Shown: piece after piece, positions 9,975-19,147 of the stretch
How the letters are laid out: the number at the start of each line of letters is the position of its first letter
How positions within the stretch are numbered: position 1 is the first letter of the stretch
Origin: Chromera velia
Taxonomy: Eukaryota; Sar; Chromeraceae
Assembly: GCA_018398765.1 (NCBI GenBank)
Contig: JAHBMJ010005819.1
Span: forward strand, 12,501 to 32,500
DNA: 20,000 nt
Reading direction: 5' to 3'
Notes under the pieces: model-generated
What the model was told of the DNA's origin: nothing
The model's input: the letters and a program-made list of their open reading frames with translations, nothing else
Database searches by the model: none
Position numbers and translations under genes: made by a program

Positions 9975-11438
9975 AATTTTCAGATCGATGTCAGGCGCCT
10001 CCCATTGGACAGTAGTTGAAGGGGCCTGCGCACCATCGAGACGGATGCCCCCTTTGCATATGGAGGGCTCCAAGGTGGACAAACGGAACTCCTCAGCCTC
10101 AACGACTCTCTTGCTCACATAAATGGAGTCTGCCCCTGGATCCTAAAGGGCACGGATCGGGATGCCATTCGCTGTACCGTAGAAGGTGATCAATTTCCCC
10201 CTCCTGCCTGTCCTGCCCCCAGTCGTAGAGTACATCCCTCTCGGAGGTGTATTCTGCTGCTGGCGCTGTGACCACTGGGGAGGGTTCCCCTGGAACTGCG
10301 GTAGTGGGCACAGTCCAGGGGGAGGTGTAAGCCCCTGCGGGATGACTGGATTCCCCCACTGCCCCTACATTGAACCACCGTAGTGCTGCTGCACCCCACT
10401 CTGCAGGTTGTGCATGCGTCCTTGACCTCCATAGAAATTTTTCTGACCCCCGTGACCCCTAGGACCCTGTTGTTGCTGTTGCTGCTTGCGGTTCCTACAC
10501 TGGCGTGCAGAGTGTCTCACCGCGTGACAATTGAAGCACCTATTCTCCTGAATATGCCTCTTGATCTCATCTTGGGAAAGGGAATAAATTCGGGAGATTC
10601 GGTTGAGATCCATCAGGACGGGCCCATCGTTCGATTGGGACTGAGGTCGCAAAAGCGGGTGCGAATCACTTTGCCCGTCTCTGCCCTGGCCCCCGTAGTC
10701 TTTCTTTCTCCCCCTACTCAACAGCTGCTCGGCCTCCTCTGCATTCTTCATCGCAGCATCGAGACTGTCAGGCTTCTTCCTCCTCACTTTCTTCCTCACC
10801 TCATCCGGAAGGCCCCGAATGTAGTCGTACATCAAATCGATCTCACTCACATCAACGATTCCTTCTGCAATATCGTTGAATCGGACAGAGTACTTGTGAA
10901 CCCCCTCATTGCCCTGACAACGGACGTTCCGGACTTCCCCTCTCAAGTCTGTCTGCTTGTTTGGATCGGGGAAACGCTCGGACAGACGGGTGAAGAGATC
11001 TTCTACGTTGATAAAAGGAGAAGCGGACCTCTGCGTCTTGTCATACCATTGCTTGAGAAATCGGGAGAAGTACTGACGCACAAACCCCAACTGCTTCGAC
11101 ACCTGAATATCGGAAAGCTGTATGTATTCCCTCATATCCGCGACCCAACCTTCGAGGAACTTCCGGTCCTCATGAAACACCGGCGGCTCTTTCGCCTTGA
11201 AGTTCGACCGCTGGGGAGGTGGAGAAGTCGGCTGTTGATCCATCTGCTGCTGCTGCTGCTGTTCTGGTGTCTGCTGCTGCTATTAATGGATTAGGCCCCC
11301 GTCGGTGGCTGTTTGTTGCTGCTGTGCTCCCAGAGCGTCCATCTGTTGTTGCTGAAGTTGTTGTGTCTGCTGTACCTGGATCATCTGCTGCTGCATGAAT
11401 TGCTGCCCCTCCAGCAATTGCTGCAGAACCTGCTCCAT
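9966..11438 (-). pseudogene. Degraded gag-protease frame (gypsy-like Gag with CCHC knuckle, retropepsin-like tail)
   Basis: One continuous frame runs from ATG 11438 to TAA 9966-9968 but is broken by TAA-TAG at 11280-11285, TAG at 10365-10367 and TAG at 10143-10145. The 5' part is a Gln-rich leader. The central open part, from ATG 11243, gives 292 residues: a Retrotrans_gag-like helical region (about residues 25-175) and a zinc knuckle at 236-249 with C-X2-C-X4-H-X4-C spacing. The knuckle lacks the usual glycines after Cys2 and before His. Past the stops the frame reads FYGTANGIPIRAL, stop, DPGADSIYVSKRVVE. This matches a retropepsin active-site region in which DPGAD replaces DSGA/DTGA. Gag coats and packages the element RNA; protease matures it. 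With three interruptions and an altered active site, this copy is unlikely to work. The Gag call is secure, the protease call good. Confidence 0.85.
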
Positions 11439-11515
11439 CGAGAGAAAGTCTTGGGAGAAGAAAAGAATTTACTTGCCAAGAAAGAAGATGACTGTTACAG
11501 TATTGGACTGAGCAA

Positions 11516-11546
11516 CAGAGGCCCTGGCAAGATCAACCAGGCTCTG
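11516..11546 (-). other. Leader hairpin just inside the element's 5' repeat
   Basis: On the minus strand CAGAG-CCTGG pairs with CCAGG-(GC)-CTCTG around a 9-nt loop: ten pairs with a 2-nt bulge. It directly abuts the primer-binding-site-like sequence. The stretch CCTGGTTGATCTTGCCAG differs at one base from the conserved 5' start of eukaryotic 18S rRNA, but the similarity ends there. Confidence 0.7.
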
Positions 11547-11554
11547 TGCTACCA
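11542..11554 (-). other. Possible primer-binding site
   Basis: TGGTAGCACAGAG follows the 5' terminal repeat without a gap in the minus orientation. Retroelement primer-binding sites usually start TGG, complementary to the CCA end of a tRNA. The first eight bases match the complement of a metazoan-type initiator-Met tRNA 3' end (TGGTAGCA). The tRNAs of this organism are not in the window, so the primer identity is inference. Confidence 0.5.
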
Positions 11555-11601
11555 CGTAAGGAGGTAACTCCTCTTCTCCTAAGTGAGCGCACTTAGTTAG
11601 G
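11555..11601 (-). repeat. 47-bp direct repeat, copy 2 (5' side of the element)
   Basis: Partner of 9928-9974, one mismatch in 47. In the minus orientation it lies upstream of gag and ends directly at the primer-binding-site-like sequence. Confidence 0.9.
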
Positions 11602-13569
11602 TTAGATCTCTACTACAGAAAGTCTGTCAGTTCAAGGTTCACTTCCAAACTGCTTCTAGAAGCTTTGCAAACAACTGTTGTTTACTCAATCCAGGTGATA
11701 CGCAGCTAATTGAATTAATTCCATTTTATTTCTATTTTATTTAATTCTCTTCTAATACAGACTGGCATGGCGGCGCCTCCATGAGCCTGCGTGCGTGTGT
11801 TGGTCTCTGAGCTGCGGGCGTCCCATGCGGCGGCGGTGCGCGTTAGTTCGGCTCACCCCGGGATTGGCCGGTCCCGTGGCTCGCCTCACTATATTACGGT
11901 AACCAAGAACGTTTCTTTTCCCGAGACGCTATAATCTTAGCTATTGGCTAGGCTACTGGCAAACACAGCCGCCGAACAGTGCCACAAAGTATGAGCTCCT
12001 TAGTACCATAGTGACTATACACCACACATATTAAGCCTAGCATTAAAAACTATAAACTAAACTATAGATTAAATATGAAATAGTCTTAAATTTGAATTCA
12101 CTGTACTAAAATATGCTAAGCATGCTAAGACGAAACACAATTATAATGAAAGTGTGGAGGTCCATCAATCTAAATTCTAATATACTCTTGTTGTAGTATA
12201 TTAGTTATGTAAGCGCTTTCAAGCTGCGTTTTGCACGCTGCGACATGTCATAACACGCAGTGCGTTACAGTGCGTCGCTAGCTGTGCTGACTGAGCCCTA
12301 GCTTTCATGATCGAGCCGATCGATCCTCACCCACACCCTCCCTCCCCCTGCTCCTAGCCCCGCCCCCTCCCCTTTTCGGCCTTCACCCACGCAGACAACT
12401 AAACAGTGGATCGAAGACGCAGCAGACTCGCATGTCGGAAAGATCATTCCAATCCTATTAGTCAAGGCTTGTGACCGGCCAATCGAGTGCCGTCGAAGAA
12501 AAGCATCGACCCACCCAGTGCTGAAAGAAACGCACCGACTCACTCGACGCGGCAGTCACTGCCAATCATGAAAGATTCCCCCGGTCTGAACATGCAGAGG
12601 GACCCTTCTGCTCCGGCAGCCTGTTAGCTTGCATCCACTCAAGTCTCTTCGTCTACCTTTTGCAAATTCGCTGCAAAATCGAAGCAAAACAGGCAGAGAG
12701 AGCGACGGGAAAGAACTCCTAGATCTTCTTCTCCCCTTCCCTCTCATGCTTTTGGTCTGTGAGAGAGACCGCTCATGCAATGCCTGCAATGCCCACCCTC
12801 TTTCCTCTCCTTCTCCGAGCTTGACGGTCCAGTAGTTCTGTCAGACCTCCAGAGAGAAAGCTCTCAGGGACGCCGGAGTGATTTGTGTTCCCGCTAACCC
12901 CCGCCTTTCCTCAGAAGGAAGAAACGGAGGGAAGGAAGATTGATAAATGGGGAAGAGAATGAGGCAGACAAAAAGTCAGAAAATCTGCAACTGAGCGGGT
13001 GCATGGCCTTCCAAAAATTACCCCTTCCCCCCTCCACCCCCCCTACCCCCCCCCCTTTTCGTCCGTCAGGTCAGTCAGCATCAATTCCTTCTTGGCAGTC
13101 CTTCAGTCAAACAAACGTGACTTCGTCAGTCCTTCTCAACAAGCGCTCTATATTCCCGTCCACCAAAATACAGTCTCAATCCCAGAAAGAAATACAAAAC
13201 AATGAGGAAAGGGAAGAGAAGGGAAGCAAGAGAGACTACAACCCGCTGACTCAGGGGAGAGAGAGGAAGAGTCAGAGGGTGAAGGAGGGAAGAAAAACTC
13301 GAAGCGTGTCTTTTAGTCTTACGTTTTCATCACGGTTCGGTCTTCTATCCTCAAGACAACTGAGCCATCAGAGAGGCACCTCAACCTTTCCACCAATCGG
13401 CTTCGAAAGGAAGAAAGGAAAAGAAAAAAAAAGACGTGCTACAGACAGCCCGGCGACTCATCAATCCATTCATCTCCAGTCCACCACCGGAGATTCTGTC
13501 GGTCACTTTCTTTTCTTGCAGGGGGTATTCCTTTAAAAACCACCCCGACGGTTTGATCTCTTTTCTCTT
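11602..13569. other. Intergenic region; no gene supported
   Basis: The left part (about 11602-12240) is AT-rich with a GC-rich patch at 11765-11890. AAAAACTATAAAC near 12046-12058 also occurs near 7657-7669, hinting at shared decayed repeats. The right part has C-rich and purine-rich low complexity (for example 13020-13060). A 198-codon plus-strand frame (12940-13536) is compositionally simple and not called. A last exon of the thylakoid gene could lie near 13320-13410 if its TGA at 13570-13572 is spliced out. Confidence 0.5.
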
Positions 13570-15146
13570 TCACCTGTCTCTCATGGCCTCCAGCATTCTC
13601 TCCTCGTTCTCCTTCAGTTGTGCCTCCATTCTCTTTTTCCTCTCAGAGGGCAACTCAACGTCATACAAACAGAGACCACCACCGTTCGCCTTGACATGGG
13701 CCATCGACCCCATCTCCTCGCGGTACCTGCACGGCCATTCGAATGATCATTCATGAGGGGTCGGTGGAAGAGGAACACTCGACTGAAGATTCCGCAAAAG
13801 GTTGCGTCCTACAGACAAATCGGAACTTTTCATTCGCACACACGCCAGAGCCGCGGCTCGATGAATTGATTCTGCCGTCTCCGATGCGTGATTGAATCAA
13901 AAATGGCACGCTTTGGGTTTTGTATTTGAAAGAATCTGAGGAAGAAAAAAAGAAAAAACGGGTCACCGCCTCAATTCGGCTTGGCACAGGGATTGGCACA
14001 TGGACAGCCTGGCTGCAGCGCACAAAATTCACACGGAAGGAAACCGTCCTCGTACAGACGGACACACAAGATGACATGTGTAAGCATGAAGCACAAGGCT
14101 ATCACAATAAAGAGACACGTAAAATGGAACAGCAAAGACGGTCATGGGAAGGCTGACGGAAATCTAGATCAGAAGGACATAAGCGAAAGGAAAAGCGTGT
14201 GTATTCACAGTTTCACGTTCATCACAAGTACATCTAGTTTGCGAAACCACCAAGCAGGTACATAGGCAGACGAAATCAGCAGAAACCGCAGCGGAGAGAA
14301 GACGCGCGACAACGCATTTGTAGACTGCGTGCTAGAGATGACATGGGTGTATGGGACAGGAAGGAGACGGCATGCCTGCCAGAAGGCTCGAGGAGGTGAG
14401 GGAAGGATCATTGGGGCTCGTTGAACAATGCCAAGACGGGCGTAGGGCAGAGGCGAGGAGCGACAGGTTTCATGGCGTCAGATTCCAAAAAGGGGGCAAT
14501 CGGAGACAGACAGACAGAGCCATGACGAGAGAACAAGGATCTTGCATGCATCCCCTCGTCCCTCACCAAGGACAAAAAAGAGGCCACATGCATAGCTTTC
14601 CCCACTCACTCACTTGTCGAGAAGCTCCTGAGTCTGCCCGTCCAGAGCACCCCCCCGTGCGTATGAGCTTGGGCTCAGGAAAGCGCCAAACTCCTTTGGC
14701 TGTTTGATCGCAGAGATCAGAGAGAAGAGAGAGAGGCCTCCAATGGTGACTGCGAAGCAGATCATTCCCCAGTCTTGCTTTGCGATGACCTGGACCTCCT
14801 CAGGCCAGGGGATCACGGGCGCAAATCCAAAGAAGGGCGCGATTTCCTCCTCAGGCACAAGGATTCTGTAACCAGTCTTGGGGTCAACTCCCGCGATCTT
14901 CTCCTCAGCAAAGGCGGCACTGGCAGAAAGGAAAGGGACAACAGCAGCAGCGGCTGCAGCCATTTTTCTCTTCAAAGATTCATCATTTTCCTCAAATGGG
15001 GAAAAGGCGTCGTCTCCCCTTGTTGCTGAGGGAGAAGTGGACCGTTGAAGACGTCTGCTCAGAGAAAGAGGTCCCGTGGAGAACCCAAAGGCAGAGTCTG
15101 TGAGAGTAGAGACTCCCACTGCAAGGGCGCAGACAAAGGTTTTCAT
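13570..15146 (-). CDS. Plastid-targeted, single-pass thylakoid protein of unknown family
   Basis: Two exons, 15146-14614 and 13726-13570, join in phase (AA|GTGAGT to GCAG|G) to give 229 residues. The presequence is tripartite. A signal peptide covers about 1-19 with cleavage SA|FGF, where the Phe is typical of red-lineage complex plastids. A basic Ser/Arg-rich transit peptide follows (about 20-60). Then comes a hydrophobic, Ala-rich thylakoid signal ending ASAAFA|EE. The mature part starts with PKTGYRILVPEEE, has one hydrophobic segment (GMICFAVTIGGLSLFSLISAI), and after the splice ends in a charged helix (ERKKRMEAQLKENEERM) likely to form a coiled coil. I do not recognise the family; a small photosystem or cytochrome-complex accessory subunit is possible but unproven. 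Without splicing, the frame would stop at TGA 14610-14612 with 178 residues. Both TGA codons overlap GTGA donor-like sites, so the true C-terminus needs transcript data. Confidence 0.75.
13727..14613 (-). other. Intron of the thylakoid-protein gene
   Basis: 887 nt with a GTGAGT donor and a GTGCAG acceptor on the minus strand. The phase-2 donor fits the exon-2 frame exactly. No independent gene or RNA is seen within it. Confidence 0.6.
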
Positions 15147-15564
15147 TGCTCCAACTCTCTCTGTTTGTCTCTCTTGCCTAGCAAACAAAAACCAACGCAA
15201 GACAACAAACAACAAGCACTCCTCCCCGACGTGAATAGACAGAGACAACTGTTGATCAGTGTTCACTTTCTGCTTTAGCTCTGTTGTGCTCTGTTTCACA
15301 TGAATCTTCGAGCCGTGGCCCCCGCATCCGCGTCTCCTTAATTCTCAAATCGCAGTGCTGGTGGCCTCGGCATGTCTCGACGGCCGCGGGCCGCTTTCAC
15401 GCTCGTCGGCCTGTCGGGCCCATGTCACAGTCTTTCCTCTCCGTCTCCGTTTCGCAAACTCAGCAACCTTTTGCTGAGGCCTCTTTGCAAGAGCTCAAAC
15501 CTCCACCAATATACTGCATGTTCGCTGTATGCGCTGGACTATTTTCCGTCTCCGATAGCTTTCG
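15147..15564. promoter_or_regulatory. Divergent intergene between the thylakoid-protein and dehydrogenase genes
   Basis: The 418 bp between two start codons on opposite strands must hold both 5' UTRs and promoters. No TATA box or known motif stands out. The assignment rests on gene orientation alone. Confidence 0.55.
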
Positions 15565-17586
15565 ATGATGTGGGGCTCTAGAAGAAGCGTTTCTTTTTCT
15601 TTGCGTTCGGCGGTTGCACTGCTGCTTGCCGTCTCCGTCTCCTCCCACACTTTGCTGAAACCGACGGCACTGGTGCCACCCATGAAAGTGGCAGTCACGG
15701 GGGCAGGTGGCAACACCGGGGGCCACGTGTTCCGGAAACTGTTGGGCCGAAAAGACGTCTTCAACAAGGTTGTGGGCGTTGTGAGAACTCCGGAGAGTGG
15801 GGAGACGCTGAAAAAGTCTATTCCCGAAGGTCGTTTGCTTGCTTCGTCTGCTCGGTCGTGATTCGGGTAATCACGTACTCTTGTGTCATCAAGCAATGCA
15901 GGGTTGATCAGGAATGCATCGAAGTTGTGTTCGGTTTGGGTCGTGGTCGAATTTCTTTTCTGAATGCGAGTCGTTGTGTATTCCTATTCTTTTTCTTTTT
16001 TGCCGTGCAGCCGACCATGGAAGTGTGCGTGTGTGTGATTTCAACAAACTCGCGGAAGACTTTAAGGGACTCGATGCACTCATCATCGCCACATCAGCTA
16101 AACCAGCGGTGCGTCTGTCCTTCCAAGCAGGGGGCGTCCCCCCTCTCTGGGCTCAATCTTCTCTCCTCTCTTCTCTCTCCGTGACTCAACAATGCGAGTC
16201 TTTCCAGCGCTTCCCTTGCAGTGGTGCAAGATGTCTGTCTCATTCCCCTTCCCCTCTCTTGCTTCGGAATCCATCATGCCCGCTTTCCCTTTCTTCTCTT
16301 CTCACCCTTTGCACCCGCTTCTTTTGCCGTTGTGCATATGTGCTTCTGAGAGAGTGTGAGTGAAAGTGGGGGGACAGCTAATGCGGTGGGCTCATTGTGC
16401 CTTCCTTCCCTCATCTGCAGCCCACAGGAGAGATCAACCCAGAGACCAACAGACCAGTCTTCGGCTTCCCTAACGGAGAACCCAAAGTCGCCGACTGGGA
16501 AAGTCAAAAACAGCAGATCGACGCCGCCATCCAAGCAGGTATCAAGCACATCGTCATCTGCGGCTCTATGGTCAGCCAGCCAGACAGTCAGAGAGATTGA
16601 CGCACGCATCAAGGTGGTGCCTCCTTTGGTCTTTCCACTGCATGTCCGACTATGCGCTCTCTGAGGCTTTTACTTCCTCTTCCAGCCGTACTCGTCATTC
16701 GAATTGATGGTCTGTTCTTCCTGCCATTTGAAGCGTTGATTCTTGCCGTTTCACTGCCGAGCTAGGGAAGATACAATCTCAAATCGCCTTTTTTTCCACA
16801 CGTGCAGGGAGGGACCAACGCCAACCACCCCCTCAACATGCTTGGCAAGAAGGCAGACGGAACCGGAGGTCGGTTCTCTGTCTGTTGTAGACCGTTTCCC
16901 TTCCCCCCTTCTCTTTCCGTCTTTGTTGTCGAGCTGTATGTCTTCTTCGGGCATAATCGCGGGCAAAACGGTGTAAGGGAAAGCAAAAATCTTTGCTCTG
17001 CTGTTCAGCTGCGACTTAGGTTTCCAACGGAGAAAAGAAGACGGACAAACTATCGCGTTCCGTCTGTTCGATGATCAAGCTGTCTTCTCCATGTCTGGCT
17101 GGTTTTCTCTATTGTGTTTTTCATCCGATCAGTAGGAGAACCAATCTGTTCGCATTTCGGTTGATCCGTCCGTCTGTCTGTTTTTCCCCCTCTTGTTTGC
17201 TCGGTGTGCTGAAGAAAAAGGAGAAACGGGAGTGAAATGTGAAATGAAATGAGAAAGGATCTCGTCTAGATTATGTCCATGATTCTGAATCTGCGCACAA
17301 TTTCTGGGCAGGCGACATTAAGATTTCTATCATGCATACAGTAACATGCGCACGCCTGCATGTGCACACACACACACACACACACACTCACTCACTCACT
17401 CTCACTCTCACTCTCTCTCACACACACACATACACACATACACATGGACATGCACAAATGCAAAAAACTGCAGGTGACATTCTGAAGTGGAAGAGAAAGG
17501 CAGAGAAGTATCTCATTGACCTCGCCGAAGAGAAGGGAGACGCCCTCAGCTTCACAATTGTCCACCCAGGTCAGTTGGCGTGTCGG

Positions 17587-17629
<43 letters not shown>

Positions 17630-17752
17630 AGGGGGTACAGAGGCTTAACTTTACACTTTCGGGCCCTCTGCCCCCGTTGTCTGTGTGGCCGTGTTGTTCT
17701 TTTGTCTTTGCTTCTTTCTTTCTTTCTTTCTTTCTTTCTCTTTTTTTTCTTT

Positions 17753-17784
<32 letters not shown>

Positions 17785-17806
17785 TTCTTTCTTTCTTCCT
17801 TTTTCT

Positions 17807-17840
<34 letters not shown>

Positions 17841-17894
17841 TTTCTTTTTTTCTTTTTCTTTCTTTCTTTCTTTCTTCCTTTTTCTTCTTTCTTC

Positions 17895-17963
<69 letters not shown>

Positions 17964-18681
17964 TTTCTTTCTTTCTTTCTTTCTTTCTTTCTGTCTGTTT
18001 TTTCTTAATTTTTTCTTTTGTTTTTGTCTGTTGTGTTCATTGAAGAGAGGGAGGTAAAAGAAGTCATATAGACTGTCTGTCTTTCTTTTTCTGTGTCGGG
18101 GTGTCTGTTTGTCCATCTGTCTGTCTGTCGGTATGTCTCTCTGTAATTCTGGACGTGTGTCTGCCGTCTCAAAAAAAATAGCGGAGGAGTTTAGAAGTAA
18201 TAGGGAGTCAGTCTGTGTCGGTTTTTCTCTTTCTTCCCTGGTGCTTGTAGAAAGAAGTGGTGACTCCCCGAAGAGGCCTGAGCCGTGCTGTGAAAGGAGA
18301 AGGGGGGGGGAGAAGTCAGGCAGACAGGCAGGCAAGAAAGCAATGAGGGAAGCAGGTAAAACTTTTCGGTGGGAGGACCTCCAGGTTTCTGCATTCTTGG
18401 GTTGGCCTGACATGATGCGTCTAGCTTCCTGCTTGTCTCTTTTCGTTCCAATGATTGCACAGAGTACTGCTTTGGTCTTTGTTTTGACGGTCGCTCTCCC
18501 AGTCTATCTAGCTGTCCGTCTTGAAGAAGTGAAATAGAGAAACACCTTTCCTCCCCCCCCCCCTCCACACGCAGGAGGCTTGCTGGATGAGCCGGGGTCG
18601 CAAAGAGCTCTGGTGGTTGACATCGACGACAAACTGCTTGAACAGGAAAACAGGACGGTGCCCAGAGAGGACGTGGCCGAG
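15565..18681 (+). CDS. Atypical short-chain dehydrogenase, NAD(P)-binding (At5g02240-like); 3' end missing
   Basis: Six exons keep phase and give 259 codons: 15565-15829, 16011-16108, 16421-16570, 16808-16868, 17474-17569 and 18575-18681. The leader has a hydrophobic run (residues about 15-27), so a signal peptide or plastid import is likely. The domain starts at MKVAVTGAGGNTGG (40-53), the glycine-rich dinucleotide loop of a Rossmann fold. Then follow DALIIATSAKP, IKHIVICGSM-GGTNANHPLN across the exon 3/4 junction, LKWKRKAEKYL at 195-205, IVHPG-GLLDEPG across exons 5/6, and TVPREDVAE at the end. All line up with the Arabidopsis protein of about 253 residues, a member of the extended/atypical SDR (NmrA-like) group with uncertain substrate. 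About 40 C-terminal residues are expected after DVAE and are not found before the gap. ATGs at 15565 and 15568 are equally possible starts. Family call secure; substrate unknown. Confidence 0.9.
17365..17452 (+). repeat. AC/CA and ACTC microsatellite in intron 4
   Basis: CA repeats with CACT and TACACA variants lie directly before exon 5 of the dehydrogenase gene, ending about 20 nt from the acceptor CTGCAG. Confidence 0.85.
17586..17630 (+). repeat. CTGT microsatellite at the start of intron 5
   Basis: About eleven CTGT units, one with a TTTGT variant, close to the donor of exon 5. A second, shorter CTGT run lies at about 18106-18129, exactly where the duplicated block begins. Confidence 0.85.
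17706..17996 (+). repeat. About 290-nt pure pyrimidine tract (TTTC)n in intron 5
   Basis: CTTT repeats with TTCC and TTTTC variants run essentially without a purine on the transcribed-sense strand. It is non-coding: frames give only Phe, Leu and Ser. A homopyrimidine tract of this length is a candidate for triplex (H-DNA) or R-loop formation. Confidence 0.93.
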
Positions 18682-18979
18682 GTCAGCAAGAGAAGAGAAG
18701 GAGAGAAAGGACACAGGGAAGGGATGAGGGTCAATCTCCATCTGTGCATCAATGTGAAGTGAGAGGATCAGCTCGGTGCCTTCAGGCGGTTAAACGTTGT
18801 CTGATCATTTCGTTCTTCCATCCATCCATGCTTTTGTTCTGTTTGTACTCGTTCGTCCATTTGTCTTTTTGTTCGATTGTTCGGAGATCCCCTTCTTCGC
18901 TGCTGCTCTGGCTGTTTCCTCCGTTGCCTCAAGTGGTTTCCTTCCCGGGGTGCGAAATCGTGTCGAAGCTTTAGAGAGA

Positions 18980-18980
<1 letters not shown>
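18128..18980 (+). repeat. First copy of an exact 853-bp repeat
   Basis: Identical base for base to 19148-20000 at a fixed offset of 1,020. It contains the end of intron 5, exon 6 and the start of the following intron of the dehydrogenase gene. Confidence 0.97.
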
Positions 18981-19010
<30 letters not shown>

Positions 19011-19011
19011 C
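18981..19011. repeat. GCAC microsatellite
   Basis: About seven to eight GCAC units immediately after the end of the block that is seen twice. Confidence 0.9.
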
Positions 19012-19146
19012 TCTCTTCCCTTCTTGCCTGATACACCAAGCCGCCTTTAACGTCCAAAGGCTGGATTTCTGAATTGAATGTCCAAAAAGATTTTCCGTGG
19101 GGAAGAAAGAACGCGAAAAAACGAGTGAGAAAGACAAAGACAGAAT

Positions 19147-19147
19147 N
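19147..19147. other. Single N: assembly gap
   Basis: One ambiguous base separates unique sequence from a block already seen 1,020 bp upstream. A one-base gap is what scaffolders often place where contigs are predicted to touch or overlap. Confidence 0.9.

Larger units (their letters stand above)
9928..11601 (-). mobile_element. Small Ty3/gypsy-like gag-protease retroelement remnant, no pol
   Basis: The 1,674-bp unit is bounded by 47-bp direct repeats (9928-9974 and 11555-11601, one mismatch). On the minus strand the order is repeat, primer-binding-site-like TGGTAGCACAGAG (11554-11542), hairpin (11546-11516), gag, a protease-like segment, repeat. No reverse transcriptase, RNase H or integrase is present. 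If the 47-bp repeats are true LTRs they are extremely short, as in the small-LTR and TRIM classes. Otherwise the unit is a deletion product. I see no convincing target-site duplication and no clear polypurine tract before the 3' repeat, so the LTR reading is only moderately supported. Confidence 0.7.

Noticed and set aside
10383-11294. 303-codon plus-strand open frame antisense to gag
   Set aside because: It is Leu-rich from the complement of CAG repeats, while the minus frame has a clear Gag domain and zinc knuckle.
9928-11601. 47-bp repeats as attachment sites of an integrated element
   Set aside because: The content is Gag/protease with a primer-binding-site-like sequence and no recombinase, so terminal repeats of a retroelement fit better.
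12940-13536. 198-codon plus-strand open frame
   Set aside because: Low-complexity Pro, Ser and Lys/Glu stretches from C-rich and purine-rich DNA, with no domain.
17332-18057. 241-codon open frame
   Set aside because: It is mostly Phe/Leu/Ser from the TTTC tract and contains dehydrogenase exon 5 in another context; not a gene.
18109-18537. 142-codon open frame inside intron 5, seen again at 19153-19557
   Set aside because: It lies between exons of the dehydrogenase, starts in a CTGT microsatellite and has no recognisable domain. The second occurrence is the assembly repeat.
19023-19072. Possible last dehydrogenase exon (QAAFNVQRLDF then stop)
   Set aside because: There is no suitable acceptor in phase, and the sequence does not resemble the expected C-terminus after DVAE.
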